Shown: piece after piece, positions 9,464-17,663 of the stretch | Layout of the letters: the number at the start of each line of letters is the position of its first letter | Numbering within the stretch: the first letter of the stretch is position 1 | DNA from: Planctomycetota bacterium | GTDB taxonomy: Bacteria; Planctomycetota; Planctomycetia; Planctomycetales; Planctomycetaceae | Assembly: GCA_003671275.1 (NCBI GenBank) | Contig: QWPB01000061.1 | Location: 62,001-126,000 of the forward strand | Reading direction: 5' to 3' | Length of the DNA stretch: 64,000 nt | Position numbers and translations under genes: made by a program | Notes under the pieces: model-generated | Told to the model about the DNA's origin: nothing | Databases searched by the model: none | The model's input: the letters and a program-made list of their open reading frames with translations, nothing else

Positions 9464-9649
9464 ACCCCGGCGGGGAGTCTGAAGCCTGCGGAAGCAATTG
9501 CGAAAGAGGCCGTACATTCCCGGGCCCAGGGCTCCGTTGCTGCACCGTCGCGAGAGTCAGTTCCGGGGGCAAACTTGACATTCGAATCCGCCCGTCGGAC
9601 AGTGTCTGCTGCGGAGTGTCGGTTGTCACACGGTTCGGGAGGTGCGGTC

Positions 9650-10741
9650 ATGCGCTGGTATCAGAGAACGTTGGGTTTGGCGGCGGCGTTGTGTGTCTCG
9701 TTCAGCAGTATGGCTCAGGCGGATCAATTGGGGCTGACGGAAGGGGGCGTGGAACTGCACTCGGCCAATGTACTGGCCTTTGGACCGTATGGAGTGCTGT
9801 TCGTGGGCGATGCCAAGGCGGCCCGCGTCTACGCCATTCAGACGGGAGACCTGAAGGGGGATCCGGCCAAGGTCACCATCAATATCGAAGGGGCGGCCTC
9901 GAAGATCGCCGCAGCTCTGGGGGCGTCCACCGTCGAGATTGCCGACATGGCGGTCAATCCGCTGACGGGATCGGTCTTCGTCTCGACCATGGCCGATGGA
10001 AAAGTGCAGCTGGTCCAGATTGGCCCGGATGGCAAGATTGCCCGGCTGGCGCTCGATAAGGTGGCCCATGCCAAGCTCGACATTCCGAATCCTCCTGAAG
10101 ACAAAGTCGTGGGTGAAGGACGTCGGGCTCGCAACAATCGTCCGAATTCGGTTACGGATCTGGCGTTTGTAGATGGGCGTCTGCTCCTGTCCGGGATCAG
10201 TCAGGGCGACACGCCTTCGACCGTTCGGGCGTTCGATTTCCCGTTCAATGACAAGGCCGCGGCCACGGGGCTGGAAATCTATCACGGAGCCCACGGCCAG
10301 CTGGAGAATTATGCCCCGATTCGGACGTTCGTGCCGTTTATCATCAACGGTGAGGCCAACGTGCTGGCGGGCTTTGTGTGTACGCCGCTGGTGAAGTTTC
10401 CGGTGGCTTCGATCGGGGCCGGAGAGCAGGTGCGGGGCACGACCGTGGCGGAACTGGGAAACCGCAATCAGCCACTCGACATGATCGCCTACAAGAAAGA
10501 GGGCAAAGACTATCTGCTTCTGGCCAACAGTGCCCGTGGCGTGATGAAGATCAGTACCGAAGATCTCGACAAAGCTGCGGGGATCGAGTCCAAGGTCGCG
10601 GAGACAGCGGGCCAGAAGTACGAGACCGTTGCCGAGTGGCAGGGCGTGGTCCAGCTGGACCTGCTCAATGAAGGCCACGCGATTGTGCTTGTGAAGAACG
10701 AGGGGGGGCAGGGCGATTTGCGGACATGGGTGTTGCCATAA
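9650..10741 (+). CDS. Secreted protein with possible beta-propeller, unknown function
   Basis: A 363-residue exported protein. The ATG at 9650 has a good GGGAGG ribosome site and starts a Sec signal peptide (WYQRTLGLAAALCVSFSSMA, cleavage after AQA). The mature part repeats short strands such as VLAFGPYGVLFVGDAKAARV and MAVNPLTGSVFVSTM, spaced like blades of an NHL or YVTN-type propeller. I recognise no catalytic motif or cysteine-rich site. It lies 186 bp after the histidine kinase on the same strand and is followed by a strong terminator hairpin. It may be a separate transcription unit. The function is not assigned. Confidence 0.75.
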   Translation: MRWYQRTLGLAAALCVSFSSMAQADQLGLTEGGVELHSANVLAFGPYGVLFVGDAKAARVYAIQTGDLKGDPAKVTINIEGAASKIAAALGASTVEIADMAVNPLTGSVFVSTMADGKVQLVQIGPDGKIARLALDKVAHAKLDIPNPPEDKVVGEGRRARNNRPNSVTDLAFVDGRLLLSGISQGDTPSTVRAFDFPFNDKAAATGLEIYHGAHGQLENYAPIRTFVPFIINGEANVLAGFVCTPLVKFPVASIGAGEQVRGTTVAELGNRNQPLDMIAYKKEGKDYLLLANSARGVMKISTEDLDKAAGIESKVAETAGQKYETVAEWQGVVQLDLLNEGHAIVLVKNEGGQGDLRTWVLP

Positions 10742-10757
10742 AACGACGGTGGCTGGT

Positions 10758-10810
10758 TTCTCACGTGAGAATCTTGAACGGGACGGGCAGGATCGCCTGT
10801 CCCGTTTGTC
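10758..10810 (+). terminator. Rho-independent-like terminator hairpin
   Basis: Just after the stop at 10741 there is a perfect 14-bp palindrome (ttctcacgtgagaa, 10758-10771). It is followed by a GC-rich hairpin with arms aacgggac (10777-10784) and gtcccgtt (10799-10806), whose stem extends inward with one mismatch and is followed by a short T-rich run. This suits termination of the secreted-protein gene. Confidence 0.7.
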
Positions 10811-10961
10811 ATTCTGTGAGGAACCGGCATAACCGGAACCCCATTGAAAAAACTACAACGATCGGGGAATCGGCGGTTTGACCTGCCGCTGGGGCGACCT
10901 AGGTTCGAAGGGGTCCGGAAATGACGGGCCGCACACCTCGAACTATACGGGATGGCCTCTC

Positions 10962-11201
10962 ATGCTTCGCACCGCACACGCTCTCTGGCAGGATGACAAC
11001 GGCTTTGTGGTCTCTTCGGAGCTGGCCCTGGTGGGGACAATAGCGGTGCTGGGGATGGGTGTGGGGCTGTCCGAGGCAGCGGGCAATACACGCAACGAAC
11101 TGCGCGATGTGGGGGTTGCGGTGGGATCCCTCGACCAGTCATTCTCCTACACCACGGGCGATGGCCAACTGGTATCGTATGTGGATCGTGATCAACAATA
11201 A
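10962..11201 (+). CDS. Orphan Flp-type pilin-like small membrane protein
   Basis: A 79-residue protein from the ATG at 10962. A short polar N-terminus containing D-D-N-G-F is followed directly by a long hydrophobic helix (VVSSELALVGTIAVLGMGVG) and a polar tail. This matches the layout of Flp/class III pilins, where cleavage falls before the hydrophobic helix and a Glu sits near its start (SSEL). Similar single proteins are common in planctomycetes. No tad/cpa assembly genes lie nearby, so it is an orphan. It could be a pilin subunit or a pseudopilin-like membrane peptide. It lies between a terminator and a long inverted repeat. Confidence 0.65.
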   Translation: MLRTAHALWQDDNGFVVSSELALVGTIAVLGMGVGLSEAAGNTRNELRDVGVAVGSLDQSFSYTTGDGQLVSYVDRDQQ

Positions 11202-11225
11202 TGCGGGATGATTCACAGCCCCGCC

Positions 11226-11352
11226 CCACGAGCGAGGGCGAGTGTGACGGGCTGGTTCGCGATGCCCCCCAAGTTCATCGCCGGGCGGGAACCCTTCGTG
11301 TGAGGCCCTCCTGCCAGGTGGAATTGCCTGCCCCACTCGCTCTCGCTCATGG
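11226..11352. repeat. Long inverted repeat (about 127 bp)
   Basis: The arms are ccacgagcgagggcgagtg (11226-11244) and cactcgctctcgctcatgg (11334-11352). They are inverted complements over 19 bp with two mismatches, around an 89-bp centre. It lies between the Flp-like gene and the convergent RluA gene, where it could act as a bidirectional terminator or be a small mobile palindromic element. Confidence 0.6.
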
Positions 11353-11468
11353 GTTGGGACGCTGCATCCGTGGCGTTTGACCGGGATTCAACGTCCGATT
11401 GTGGCAAGGCCCGGAGCGCGCCGCCGATCCGGTCGGATTATCGGTGAACGGCTCACCAAGTCAGTACG

Positions 11469-12527
11469 TTATAGTTTTCTCAGGACCGCAATGGTCTCGG
11501 CGAAGTCCGGTGGTGACGGGCTGTGAAACTCCATCCACAACTGGGTGATGGGGTGGGCAAACGCCAGTCGGCAAGCATGCAAGGCATGACGGCGAATCGG
11601 GAAACCGGTATCCAGCGGATCGGGGGAGTCATCGATTCCCTCGTCGTCGTCGCCCCTCTCGCTGGATTTCGTACGGAACGGATGAAACTGTCCGTGAGCG
11701 CGATAAAACTCGTCGCCGATCAGTGGATGCCCCAGATGGGCCAGATGGACTCGGATCTGGTGATTGCGGCCGGTGAGGGGGGTCGCTTTCACGAGGGTAT
11801 GAAGCGGGTAACGTTCGAGGACATCGAAGTTGGTTTGCGAAGGGCGGGGATCAAGGGCATCCCCTCGGCAGGACATCAGCACGTGTCGTCCGGTCGCCGC
11901 TCGTCCGATGGGGTGCTTGATGCTCCCTTGATTCTGGGAGAAGACGCCCTCCGTGAGAGCCAGATAGCTTTTCGAAACCCGTCCGGCCTCAAACCCCATC
12001 GACAGATTGCGGTGGGCCGTGTGGTTCAGTGCGACCACCATCAGCCCGCTGGTCTGACGATCCAGGCGGTGGACGATCCCCGGTCGCAGCAACCCCCGCT
12101 GCGGTGTCTGCTGGTCGATATAACGCTGGAGAATATTGGCCAGGCTGTTGACCTGGTATTCCCCGGTTGGATGGGCGATGACTCCGGCGGGCTTGTCGAT
12201 TACCAGCATCCACGGGTCGGCATAAACAATGGGGACTTCGGTGGGATCATGTTCGAGCACATGGTCGGGTGGTTCAATCAGGCGGATTCGTACAGCCTGT
12301 CCCGCAACGACTCGCTGAGTCTCCTCGACGGGGAGATCATCGATGGTGACCAGTCCGGCCCGGATGATCCGCATCAGTCGCCAAGTCGAGTGATTCCGCA
12401 GGTGTCTCCCCAAGAACGTGTCCACCCGCACCCCGTGGAGGTACTCCTCCACCAGGAATTCCAAGGACGGCAAGACGATGGGGGCGGACAAACGGCAGGC
12501 TTCCGCAGGAAAGGAACACCGCCGCAA
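11469..12527 (-). CDS. RluA-family 23S rRNA pseudouridine synthase
   Basis: A 352-residue RNA-modifying enzyme. An S4-like RNA-binding segment comes first (about residues 33-95, VDTFLGRHLRNHSTWRLMRI). The synthase domain follows, with the family motif HRLDRQTSG; D156 is the expected catalytic aspartate. The later VKATPLTGRNHQIRVHLAHL is also typical. The length fits RluC/RluD-type enzymes, but the exact uridine target cannot be told. The first 20 residues are probably not conserved and the true start may lie a little downstream. It is transcribed leftwards and ends facing the inverted repeat. Confidence 0.92.
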   Translation of the reverse strand: MRRCSFPAEACRLSAPIVLPSLEFLVEEYLHGVRVDTFLGRHLRNHSTWRLMRIIRAGLVTIDDLPVEETQRVVAGQAVRIRLIEPPDHVLEHDPTEVPIVYADPWMLVIDKPAGVIAHPTGEYQVNSLANILQRYIDQQTPQRGLLRPGIVHRLDRQTSGLMVVALNHTAHRNLSMGFEAGRVSKSYLALTEGVFSQNQGSIKHPIGRAATGRHVLMSCRGDALDPRPSQTNFDVLERYPLHTLVKATPLTGRNHQIRVHLAHLGHPLIGDEFYRAHGQFHPFRTKSSERGDDDEGIDDSPDPLDTGFPIRRHALHACRLAFAHPITQLWMEFHSPSPPDFAETIAVLRKL

Positions 12528-12598
12528 GGTAATCCAAGCGGCGGCTCCTCACCATGGCAACAGTTTTTGCTGGAATGCCGAGTGTCGCAGTCCGGGCA

Positions 12599-13126
12599 CT
12601 ATTCGATGGGGACGATATACCCCACCGCTCCGATCGGCTGTCCCTTGCCGACGTTCTTGTAGTGCGCGTGGCACATCACGCATTTTTCCATGACCACCGG
12701 GACGGGAGTGGCCGCCCGCAGGTAAGGTTTGCCGTTCTTTTCGATGACCTGATCGACGAACGTTTCCCCTTTTTTCAGCTGGGCGATGGCGTTCTTTTCA
12801 AATTCATCCGCCGGGGAGTTCTTCTCTTCGTACGGTTCGCCCGTGGCATCAATCAGTCGGGCTTCGTGCCAGCCTTTTTCCTTCATTGCGGTGAACAGCA
12901 ATCGGGCTGCGGAGCCGGCGGAGACATCGTCTTCTTCGTGAACGTAGTGTTCGGTGATGAGGACGACGGCTGTTTTGTACAGATCGTCGAGCATCTTCAC
13001 CTGCTTGCGAGCCCGCTCAACGGCGGCCGGATCGACTTTTGCTTTGTCGGCACTCCGCGACTGAGCCACGATCATGCCGACTAGTACCAGAGGCAACACA
13101 GCCCAAGCCATACGACGTTTCATCAT
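12599..13126 (-). CDS. DUF3365 (Tll0287-like) c-type heme protein
   Basis: A 175-residue exported protein with a Sec signal peptide (MKRRMAWAVLPLVLVGMIVA). A helical PAS-like sensor fold of the DUF3365/Tll0287 type is suggested by the overall pattern (LIDATGEPYEEKNSPADEFE and the RAATPVPVVMEKCVMCHAHY segment). The C-terminus carries one c-type heme site, C149-V-M-C152-H153. Family members are periplasmic heme proteins thought to sense redox or bind small ligands. The gene lies 40 bp downstream of an Rrf2-type regulator on the same strand and is very probably co-transcribed with it. Confidence 0.85.
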   Translation of the reverse strand: MMKRRMAWAVLPLVLVGMIVAQSRSADKAKVDPAAVERARKQVKMLDDLYKTAVVLITEHYVHEEDDVSAGSAARLLFTAMKEKGWHEARLIDATGEPYEEKNSPADEFEKNAIAQLKKGETFVDQVIEKNGKPYLRAATPVPVVMEKCVMCHAHYKNVGKGQPIGAVGYIVPIE

Positions 13127-13166
13127 CTGCTCCCGAGGCCAAAGTCCGGCCCCGGTCAGTGAGCGC

Positions 13167-13610
13167 TCACTGCGAAGCGGAAGCCGGTTTTGTCAGTTGC
13201 ACGAGATCCAGACCCGGGTGGACCACACTGGCCAGCATGACCGTGTCGAGATATTCCCACTGCAACCGTTCCGCTTCCGCAAAGACATTCCTCAGCTGGC
13301 ACCCGGGCTGGATGACGCAAACCGTGGATTCCGATCCGACACATTCGAGGTAGTGCAAGGCACCCTCGAAGTCACGGATCATCTGGCCCACGGAAACCCC
13401 ATCGAGCGCTCGTGCCAGTTCGATTCCGCCGTTGATTCCCCGGATGCTGCGGACATAGCCCAACTGGACCATCCGCTGGGTGACCTTCGCCAAGTGATCT
13501 TTCGAGATGCCGAAGAATTCCGCGACATCCGCGATTGTCACCCGTCCCGGTCGACAACCGAGATACATCAGGAAACGCAGGGCATAATCGGTGTGGAGGG
13601 AGAGTCTCAT
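13167..13610 (-). CDS. Rrf2-family regulator, NsrR-like with three cysteines
   Basis: A 147-residue winged-helix regulator. The N-terminal helix-turn-helix is clear (RLSLHTDYALRFLMYLG, then TIADVAEFFGISKDHLAKV), followed by the wing GYVRSIRGINGGIELAR. Cysteines C90, C98 and C104 have the spacing expected for an Fe-S cluster in the NsrR/IscR branch, which suggests response to nitric oxide or redox state. The order regulator then DUF3365 heme protein suggests it controls its neighbour and itself. The length is normal. Confidence 0.9.
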   Translation of the reverse strand: MRLSLHTDYALRFLMYLGCRPGRVTIADVAEFFGISKDHLAKVTQRMVQLGYVRSIRGINGGIELARALDGVSVGQMIRDFEGALHYLECVGSESTVCVIQPGCQLRNVFAEAERLQWEYLDTVMLASVVHPGLDLVQLTKPASASQ

Positions 13611-13628
13611 GGAAACGTGATAAAGAGG

Positions 13629-13657
13629 AGCCTATTAAGCCTGTTTGTGTTTGTCAA
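13629..13657 (-). promoter_or_regulatory. Sigma-70-type promoter for the Rrf2 regulator
   Basis: On the minus strand a perfect TTGACA (13652-13657) is followed after 17 bp by TAGGCT (13629-13634). An overlapping TAATAG at 13632-13637 is a second -10 candidate. The ATG at 13610 follows within about 20 bp. The fit is good at -35 and weak at -10. No clear symmetric operator was found. Confidence 0.45.
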
Positions 13658-13822
13658 CCGGAAACAGGTGGATGGGGGATGCGGTGTTTGATGGGGAGAA
13701 CTCATCGACGCCTTATGAAGACCACAGGTAGACTCATTCTGTGTCGCGGGACCGTTCGGATAAAGTGCGGGTGTGTGAGTCTTCGGGGGATTCTTGAAAA
13801 TAATCGAATGTGACACCACGGC

Positions 13823-14767
13823 CTACATTTCGGCCAGGGTCTGCAGATGCCGTTCGACCGACTCCGCCAGGCGGTCGGGGTGATAACCCCCTTCCAGCAG
13901 GCTGACAATCCGCCCTCCGGCGGTAATCGTCGAGGCCTCGACGACCATCCGGGTCAGTGTCCCATAGTCTTCCACCTCCAGACCAAGCGAGCCCACCGGG
14001 TCCTGACGATGGGCATCGAATCCGGCACTGATCAGCACCAGCTGGGGACGACACCGCTCGACCGCCCGCGCGAGGGACTGCTGAAAGGCATTCAGATACT
14101 CCTTTCGGGAGATGCCAAACTTCAGGGGGACATTATGTGTCCAGCCGAGCCCCGGTCCCGTGCCCGTTTCATCCGCCGCACCGGTCCCCGGATAAAAGGG
14201 GGACCGGTGCAGGGAAAGAAAGTACACGGTCCCGTCTCGGTAGAAGATATCCTGGGTGCCGTTTCCATGGTGCACATCCCAGTCAACGACGAGTACGCGG
14301 TCCAGACCCAGCTTTTGTCGGGCATGCTGGGCTGCAATCGCCACGTTGTTGAACAGGCAGAATCCCATCGGCTGGGTGACCACCGCATGATGGCCCGGCG
14401 GACGGATCAGCCCCATGGCCCGCTGATGGTTCCCCTGAACGACAGCTTCGACGGCGGCGACGGCACACGCGGCTGCAGTCAGGGCCACTTCGCCGGAACG
14501 CGGGCTGGCGACCGTGTCGGCATCCAGCCGACCGCCACCCCATTCGCACAGTTGCTCGATCGCCTGCACCATCGGCCTGGGGTGAATACGTTCGACCAGA
14601 CTGCGGTCGATCCGGGCCAGTGGCTGGAGATCGCAATGCGCACCAACTGAGGAGGACTCCAGGCGTGCGTGGATTTTTTGCAGTCGCTCTGCCGACTCCG
14701 GGTGCTGGCCGGTGTCATGTGCCAGGAACAGATCATCCTTCCAGAGGGCGATGCGGCGCGGGGTCAA
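13823..14767 (-). CDS. Histone deacetylase / acetylpolyamine amidohydrolase family
   Basis: A 314-residue Zn-dependent deacetylase of the AcuC/HDAC class. Diagnostic pieces are [11 protein letters not shown] with the two catalytic histidines, [13 protein letters not shown], and [12 protein letters not shown] with metal ligands Asp and His. Further on, [12 protein letters not shown] supplies the third ligand. The start is TTG and overlaps the upstream stop by 4 bp (TTGA), so translation is coupled to the small upstream gene. The physiological substrate (acetyl-lysine, acetylpolyamine or another acetyl-amide) cannot be told. Confidence 0.92.
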   Translation of the reverse strand: MTPRRIALWKDDLFLAHDTGQHPESAERLQKIHARLESSSVGAHCDLQPLARIDRSLVERIHPRPMVQAIEQLCEWGGGRLDADTVASPRSGEVALTAAACAVAAVEAVVQGNHQRAMGLIRPPGHHAVVTQPMGFCLFNNVAIAAQHARQKLGLDRVLVVDWDVHHGNGTQDIFYRDGTVYFLSLHRSPFYPGTGAADETGTGPGLGWTHNVPLKFGISRKEYLNAFQQSLARAVERCRPQLVLISAGFDAHRQDPVGSLGLEVEDYGTLTRMVVEASTITAGGRIVSLLEGGYHPDRLAESVERHLQTLAEM

Positions 14768-15237
14768 TCGTGCGTCTCCGGGGAAGGCGGGCGGCCTTCC
14801 GTCAGCAGGCTGTCTGGTATTTCGAGTGACTGCGAAGTCTCATCAAAGAATGGCTGCAGATCTTCCAACTCGGTATCGGTCCCTTGAGTCGTGACCAGAA
14901 ACGTGCCGACGGGCGTCCGAAAACATCGCAGCTCGGCCCGGTTCAGCAGTTCGAGACAGACGAACTCGACATCCCGTCCCTCGCAGGGGAAGTGTGCCAT
15001 TTGCAGTTCGACATCGAAGACATCGACTTCGTTGTACTCGTCGACATAGACCTCAACGGCGGATTCCAGGACTTCCGCGATCTCGGGCTGGTCCGGCATG
15101 ATCGTGACTGACCAGGACGCTGTCTGGCTGGCGTGCAGCGTGACCGAGATATAGGAATCACCGATCGCCTCTTCTTCGAGATCCCAGACCTCGGGGTAGC
15201 GAAACAGAATTCCGTGGGCATCATAGAGTTTGGTCAT
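14764..15237 (-). CDS. Conserved small acidic protein, unknown
   Basis: A 157-residue, very acidic cytoplasmic protein. It begins [20 protein letters not shown] and continues with alternating strands, giving an alpha-beta look similar to small PsbP/Mog1-like or DcrB-like folds. That comparison is only visual. It overlaps the deacetylase by 4 bp and is surely co-translated with it, which suggests a shared role. No catalytic motif is seen. Confidence 0.65.
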   Translation of the reverse strand: MTKLYDAHGILFRYPEVWDLEEEAIGDSYISVTLHASQTASWSVTIMPDQPEIAEVLESAVEVYVDEYNEVDVFDVELQMAHFPCEGRDVEFVCLELLNRAELRCFRTPVGTFLVTTQGTDTELEDLQPFFDETSQSLEIPDSLLTEGRPPSPETHD

Positions 15238-15401
15238 GGGGACAGTATGAGTGAGTGCCTGCTGTGCGGCAAGTGGCGGCGCTGTGCTGCCCCAGACGGC
15301 GTGCGAGGACCACCCGCAGCTTTCAAAACACGTTATTATCCGGGGTTGAGGATTTCGGCTTGCCAGGATGGGGCCACTCGTGAGGCTCGCAAGGGGATTT
15401 C

Positions 15402-16352
15402 ATGCGTCGCATTCAGATTGTCGATTCGCACACGGGCGGTGAGCCCACACGCTGCGTGATTGCCGGGTTTCCTGATCTGGGGACTGGGACGTTGGCCGAG
15501 CGGCGTGAGGTCTTTCGTGACCGGTTCGATTCGTTTCGCTCGGCAATCGTGAACGAACCACGCGGTTCCGATGTGATCGTCGGGGCCTTGCTATGTGAAC
15601 CAGTCGATCCGGCCTGTGTGACGGGGGTAATTTTCTTCAATAACGTCGGTCCGCTGTACATGTGCGGGCACGGGACCATCGGTCTGGCGGTGACGCTTGC
15701 GCATCTGGGACGGATCACTCCGGGACAGCATCAGATCGAAACTCCTGTCGGAGTCGTCCGATTGGAATACCACGGCGAGAACCGAGTGACGATCGAGAAC
15801 ATCCCCAGTTATCGCTACCGGGCTGATGTCCGCATTGAGGTGCCCGGCTGGGGGTCATTCACCGGCGATATTGCTTGGGGGGGGAACTGGTTCTTTTTGG
15901 TGAAGGACTACCCGGAACCGATCGAGATTGCCCGCGTCGAACGCCTGCTCGATGTCTCGCGGGCAGTCCGGCGGACCTTGGAAGCAGCGGGAATCACTGG
16001 GGAAAACGGTGACGAAATCGACCATATCGAACTGTTCGGAGCGGCTGCAGACTCCGCCAACCACAGCCGCAATTTTGTGCTCTGTCCGGGCGGGGCCTAC
16101 GACCGGTCGCCCTGCGGAACGGGAACGAGTGCCAAGCTGGCCTGTCTGGCGGCAGATGGCCAGCTGGCACCGGGGGCCATCTGGCGACAGGAAAGCGTGC
16201 TGGGTAGCGTGTTCGAGGGGAGTTACCGTTACGAGGGAAACGTGCTCGTTCCGCGGATCACGGGGACGGCTTACGTGAACGCCGAGGCGACCCTGCTGCT
16301 CGATCCCAGTGACCCGTTTGAGATGGGAATTCGGGGCTCAGCAGTCCGTTGA
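15402..16352 (+). CDS. 4-hydroxyproline 2-epimerase / proline racemase family
   Basis: A 316-residue cytoplasmic enzyme of the proline racemase superfamily. The two catalytic cysteines are present: C88 in MCGHGTIG and C238 in [14 protein letters not shown]. With both thiols it should epimerise rather than dehydrate. The N-terminal [12 protein letters not shown] is typical, and the SPCGTGTS form is common in hydroxyproline epimerases, so I favour 4-hydroxyproline as substrate. No other hydroxyproline catabolism genes are adjacent. The last codons and the TGA stop lie inside a palindromic repeat that begins at 16342, so the repeat has shaped the C-terminus. Confidence 0.88.
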   Translation: MRRIQIVDSHTGGEPTRCVIAGFPDLGTGTLAERREVFRDRFDSFRSAIVNEPRGSDVIVGALLCEPVDPACVTGVIFFNNVGPLYMCGHGTIGLAVTLAHLGRITPGQHQIETPVGVVRLEYHGENRVTIENIPSYRYRADVRIEVPGWGSFTGDIAWGGNWFFLVKDYPEPIEIARVERLLDVSRAVRRTLEAAGITGENGDEIDHIELFGAAADSANHSRNFVLCPGGAYDRSPCGTGTSAKLACLAADGQLAPGAIWRQESVLGSVFEGSYRYEGNVLVPRITGTAYVNAEATLLLDPSDPFEMGIRGSAVR

Positions 16353-16439
16353 AAAACGTGGGATAGGCTTCCCGCCTGTCGATATTCTGAAGGGATTGAC
16401 AGGCGGGAAGCCTATCCCACGGCGTTCTTCAACAGGCTG
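16342..16439. repeat. Palindromic element family A, copy 1
   Basis: A 98-bp near-perfect palindrome. The outer arms are cagtccgttgaaaaacg and its inverse cgttcttcaacaggctg. The inner arms gtgggataggcttcccgc and gcgggaagcctatcccac are exact complements, around a loop of about 17 bp. The stop codon of the upstream epimerase gene (16350-16352) is inside the left arm. It is related to the elements at 38268 and 44144. It probably folds as a terminator and may be a MITE. Confidence 0.85.
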
Positions 16440-16489
16440 TCAGGCGATCACTGCTGACCCCATGCACGTGGTGGCTAATCCCATGTGGA

Positions 16490-17602
16490 CTAATCCAGTT
16501 CAGTCAGCCAGAGTCGCAGTTCGTTTTGATACTCGCTCGACAGATCGCCGATGACGAGTTCCTTCTCGAATGCGGCCGCACCGTTCTCGGACAGATCGGC
16601 GTCCTCCGCGCTGGAGAACCGATCTTCGGGCCGGACGGCCACGAGCTTTGTCAGCAGCGACATCAGTGTCGCGTTGCGGGAAACATCCTTTGGCAACAAA
16701 AAAGGCAGTTGGGTTGGGAGGAGTTTCTTGGCGGTGATCAGCTCTTCATCGGAGTCGATCCCCATAAATGGGTATTGGCCCGACAGCATCTCGAACAGCA
16801 CGTACCCCAGGCTGGCGAGGTCTGATTCTCGCGTGGGGATCGCTCCGGACTGGACTTCGGGGGCGGCGTAGCGGGGTGTCCACATGCGCTGCATCGGGGG
16901 ATCATCGATGGCAAAGGCCGAACCAAAGTCGATGATTTTGCTGTGCCCGGTCCGCTTGACCATGATGTTGGCGGGCTTCAAGTCAGCATGGATCAAGCCT
17001 TCGCGATGCAACGCACCAATTCCGGTTAAACACTCCCGAAGAATGGAGATGGCAATGCCCGGTTTGAGCCGTAACTGTTCCGACGTGCGGGTCACGATGA
17101 CATCGTTGAGGTAATCCCAACGGTCATCGTCGACGGAATCACGCACTTGTTCGAGAGTCTGAGGCGTGAGCAATCGTCGCAGGTCGAAACCATCCACCCA
17201 CTCCATTGCCTGGATCATGATGCCCTGGGCTTCGACGACGTTATACACATCATGCAGGTGATCCTGCTGCAGACGGGACATCTTCATGGCCAGCCGGGCC
17301 AGCCGACCCATGTCTTTGCGGTAGTCGTTGACCGAGGGATAACGGTCGGGGCGAAAGAACTTCAGGGCCAGTTGAAAGGAGACCCCAAACGCCCCCGATC
17401 GATCGGCCAGGTAGACGATCCCTTGCCCCCCCGATCCCAGCTTGCGAAGCAGGCGGTAGCTGACCTCCCAGGCCACTTCATCGCGCGTGACCAGCTCTCG
17501 ATATTGTTGCGAGAGCGCGAGTCCTTCCGCGTAGGCCTGTTCATAGGTCACGGTCGGGGTGACGAAATTTTCCGTCGCGTCCATGGAGTGGGAGTCGGAC
17601 AT
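16490..17602 (-). CDS. Cytoplasmic Ser/Thr protein kinase
   Basis: A 370-residue Hanks-type kinase without a membrane segment. The glycine loop (LGSGGQGIVYLA), the VAIK-equivalent lysine K81 (LALKFF), the catalytic loop IHADLKPANIMV with D207, and DFG at D225 are all present. The family H-R-D is H-A-D here, so the arginine that normally contacts the activation loop is missing. This points to activation-loop-independent activity. An APE-like AAPEVQ follows. About 50 residues precede the kinase and about 30 follow. The frame opens at a TTG (17611), but the ATG at 17602 is more likely. The targets are unknown. It lies 61 bp downstream of the DUF1501 gene and may be co-transcribed with it. Confidence 0.9.
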   Translation of the reverse strand: MSDSHSMDATENFVTPTVTYEQAYAEGLALSQQYRELVTRDEVAWEVSYRLLRKLGSGGQGIVYLADRSGAFGVSFQLALKFFRPDRYPSVNDYRKDMGRLARLAMKMSRLQQDHLHDVYNVVEAQGIMIQAMEWVDGFDLRRLLTPQTLEQVRDSVDDDRWDYLNDVIVTRTSEQLRLKPGIAISILRECLTGIGALHREGLIHADLKPANIMVKRTGHSKIIDFGSAFAIDDPPMQRMWTPRYAAPEVQSGAIPTRESDLASLGYVLFEMLSGQYPFMGIDSDEELITAKKLLPTQLPFLLPKDVSRNATLMSLLTKLVAVRPEDRFSSAEDADLSENGAAAFEKELVIGDLSSEYQNELRLWLTELD

Positions 17603-17663
17603 CCGGGTCAAAGGCTCTTGAAAGAATTCGTCGGAGGGCGGGAGGATTTCAGCGGGTGAGAGA

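Noticed and set aside
16342-16439. Inverted repeat as IS terminal repeats around a transposase
   Set aside because: The arms are only a few bases apart; no transposase lies inside.
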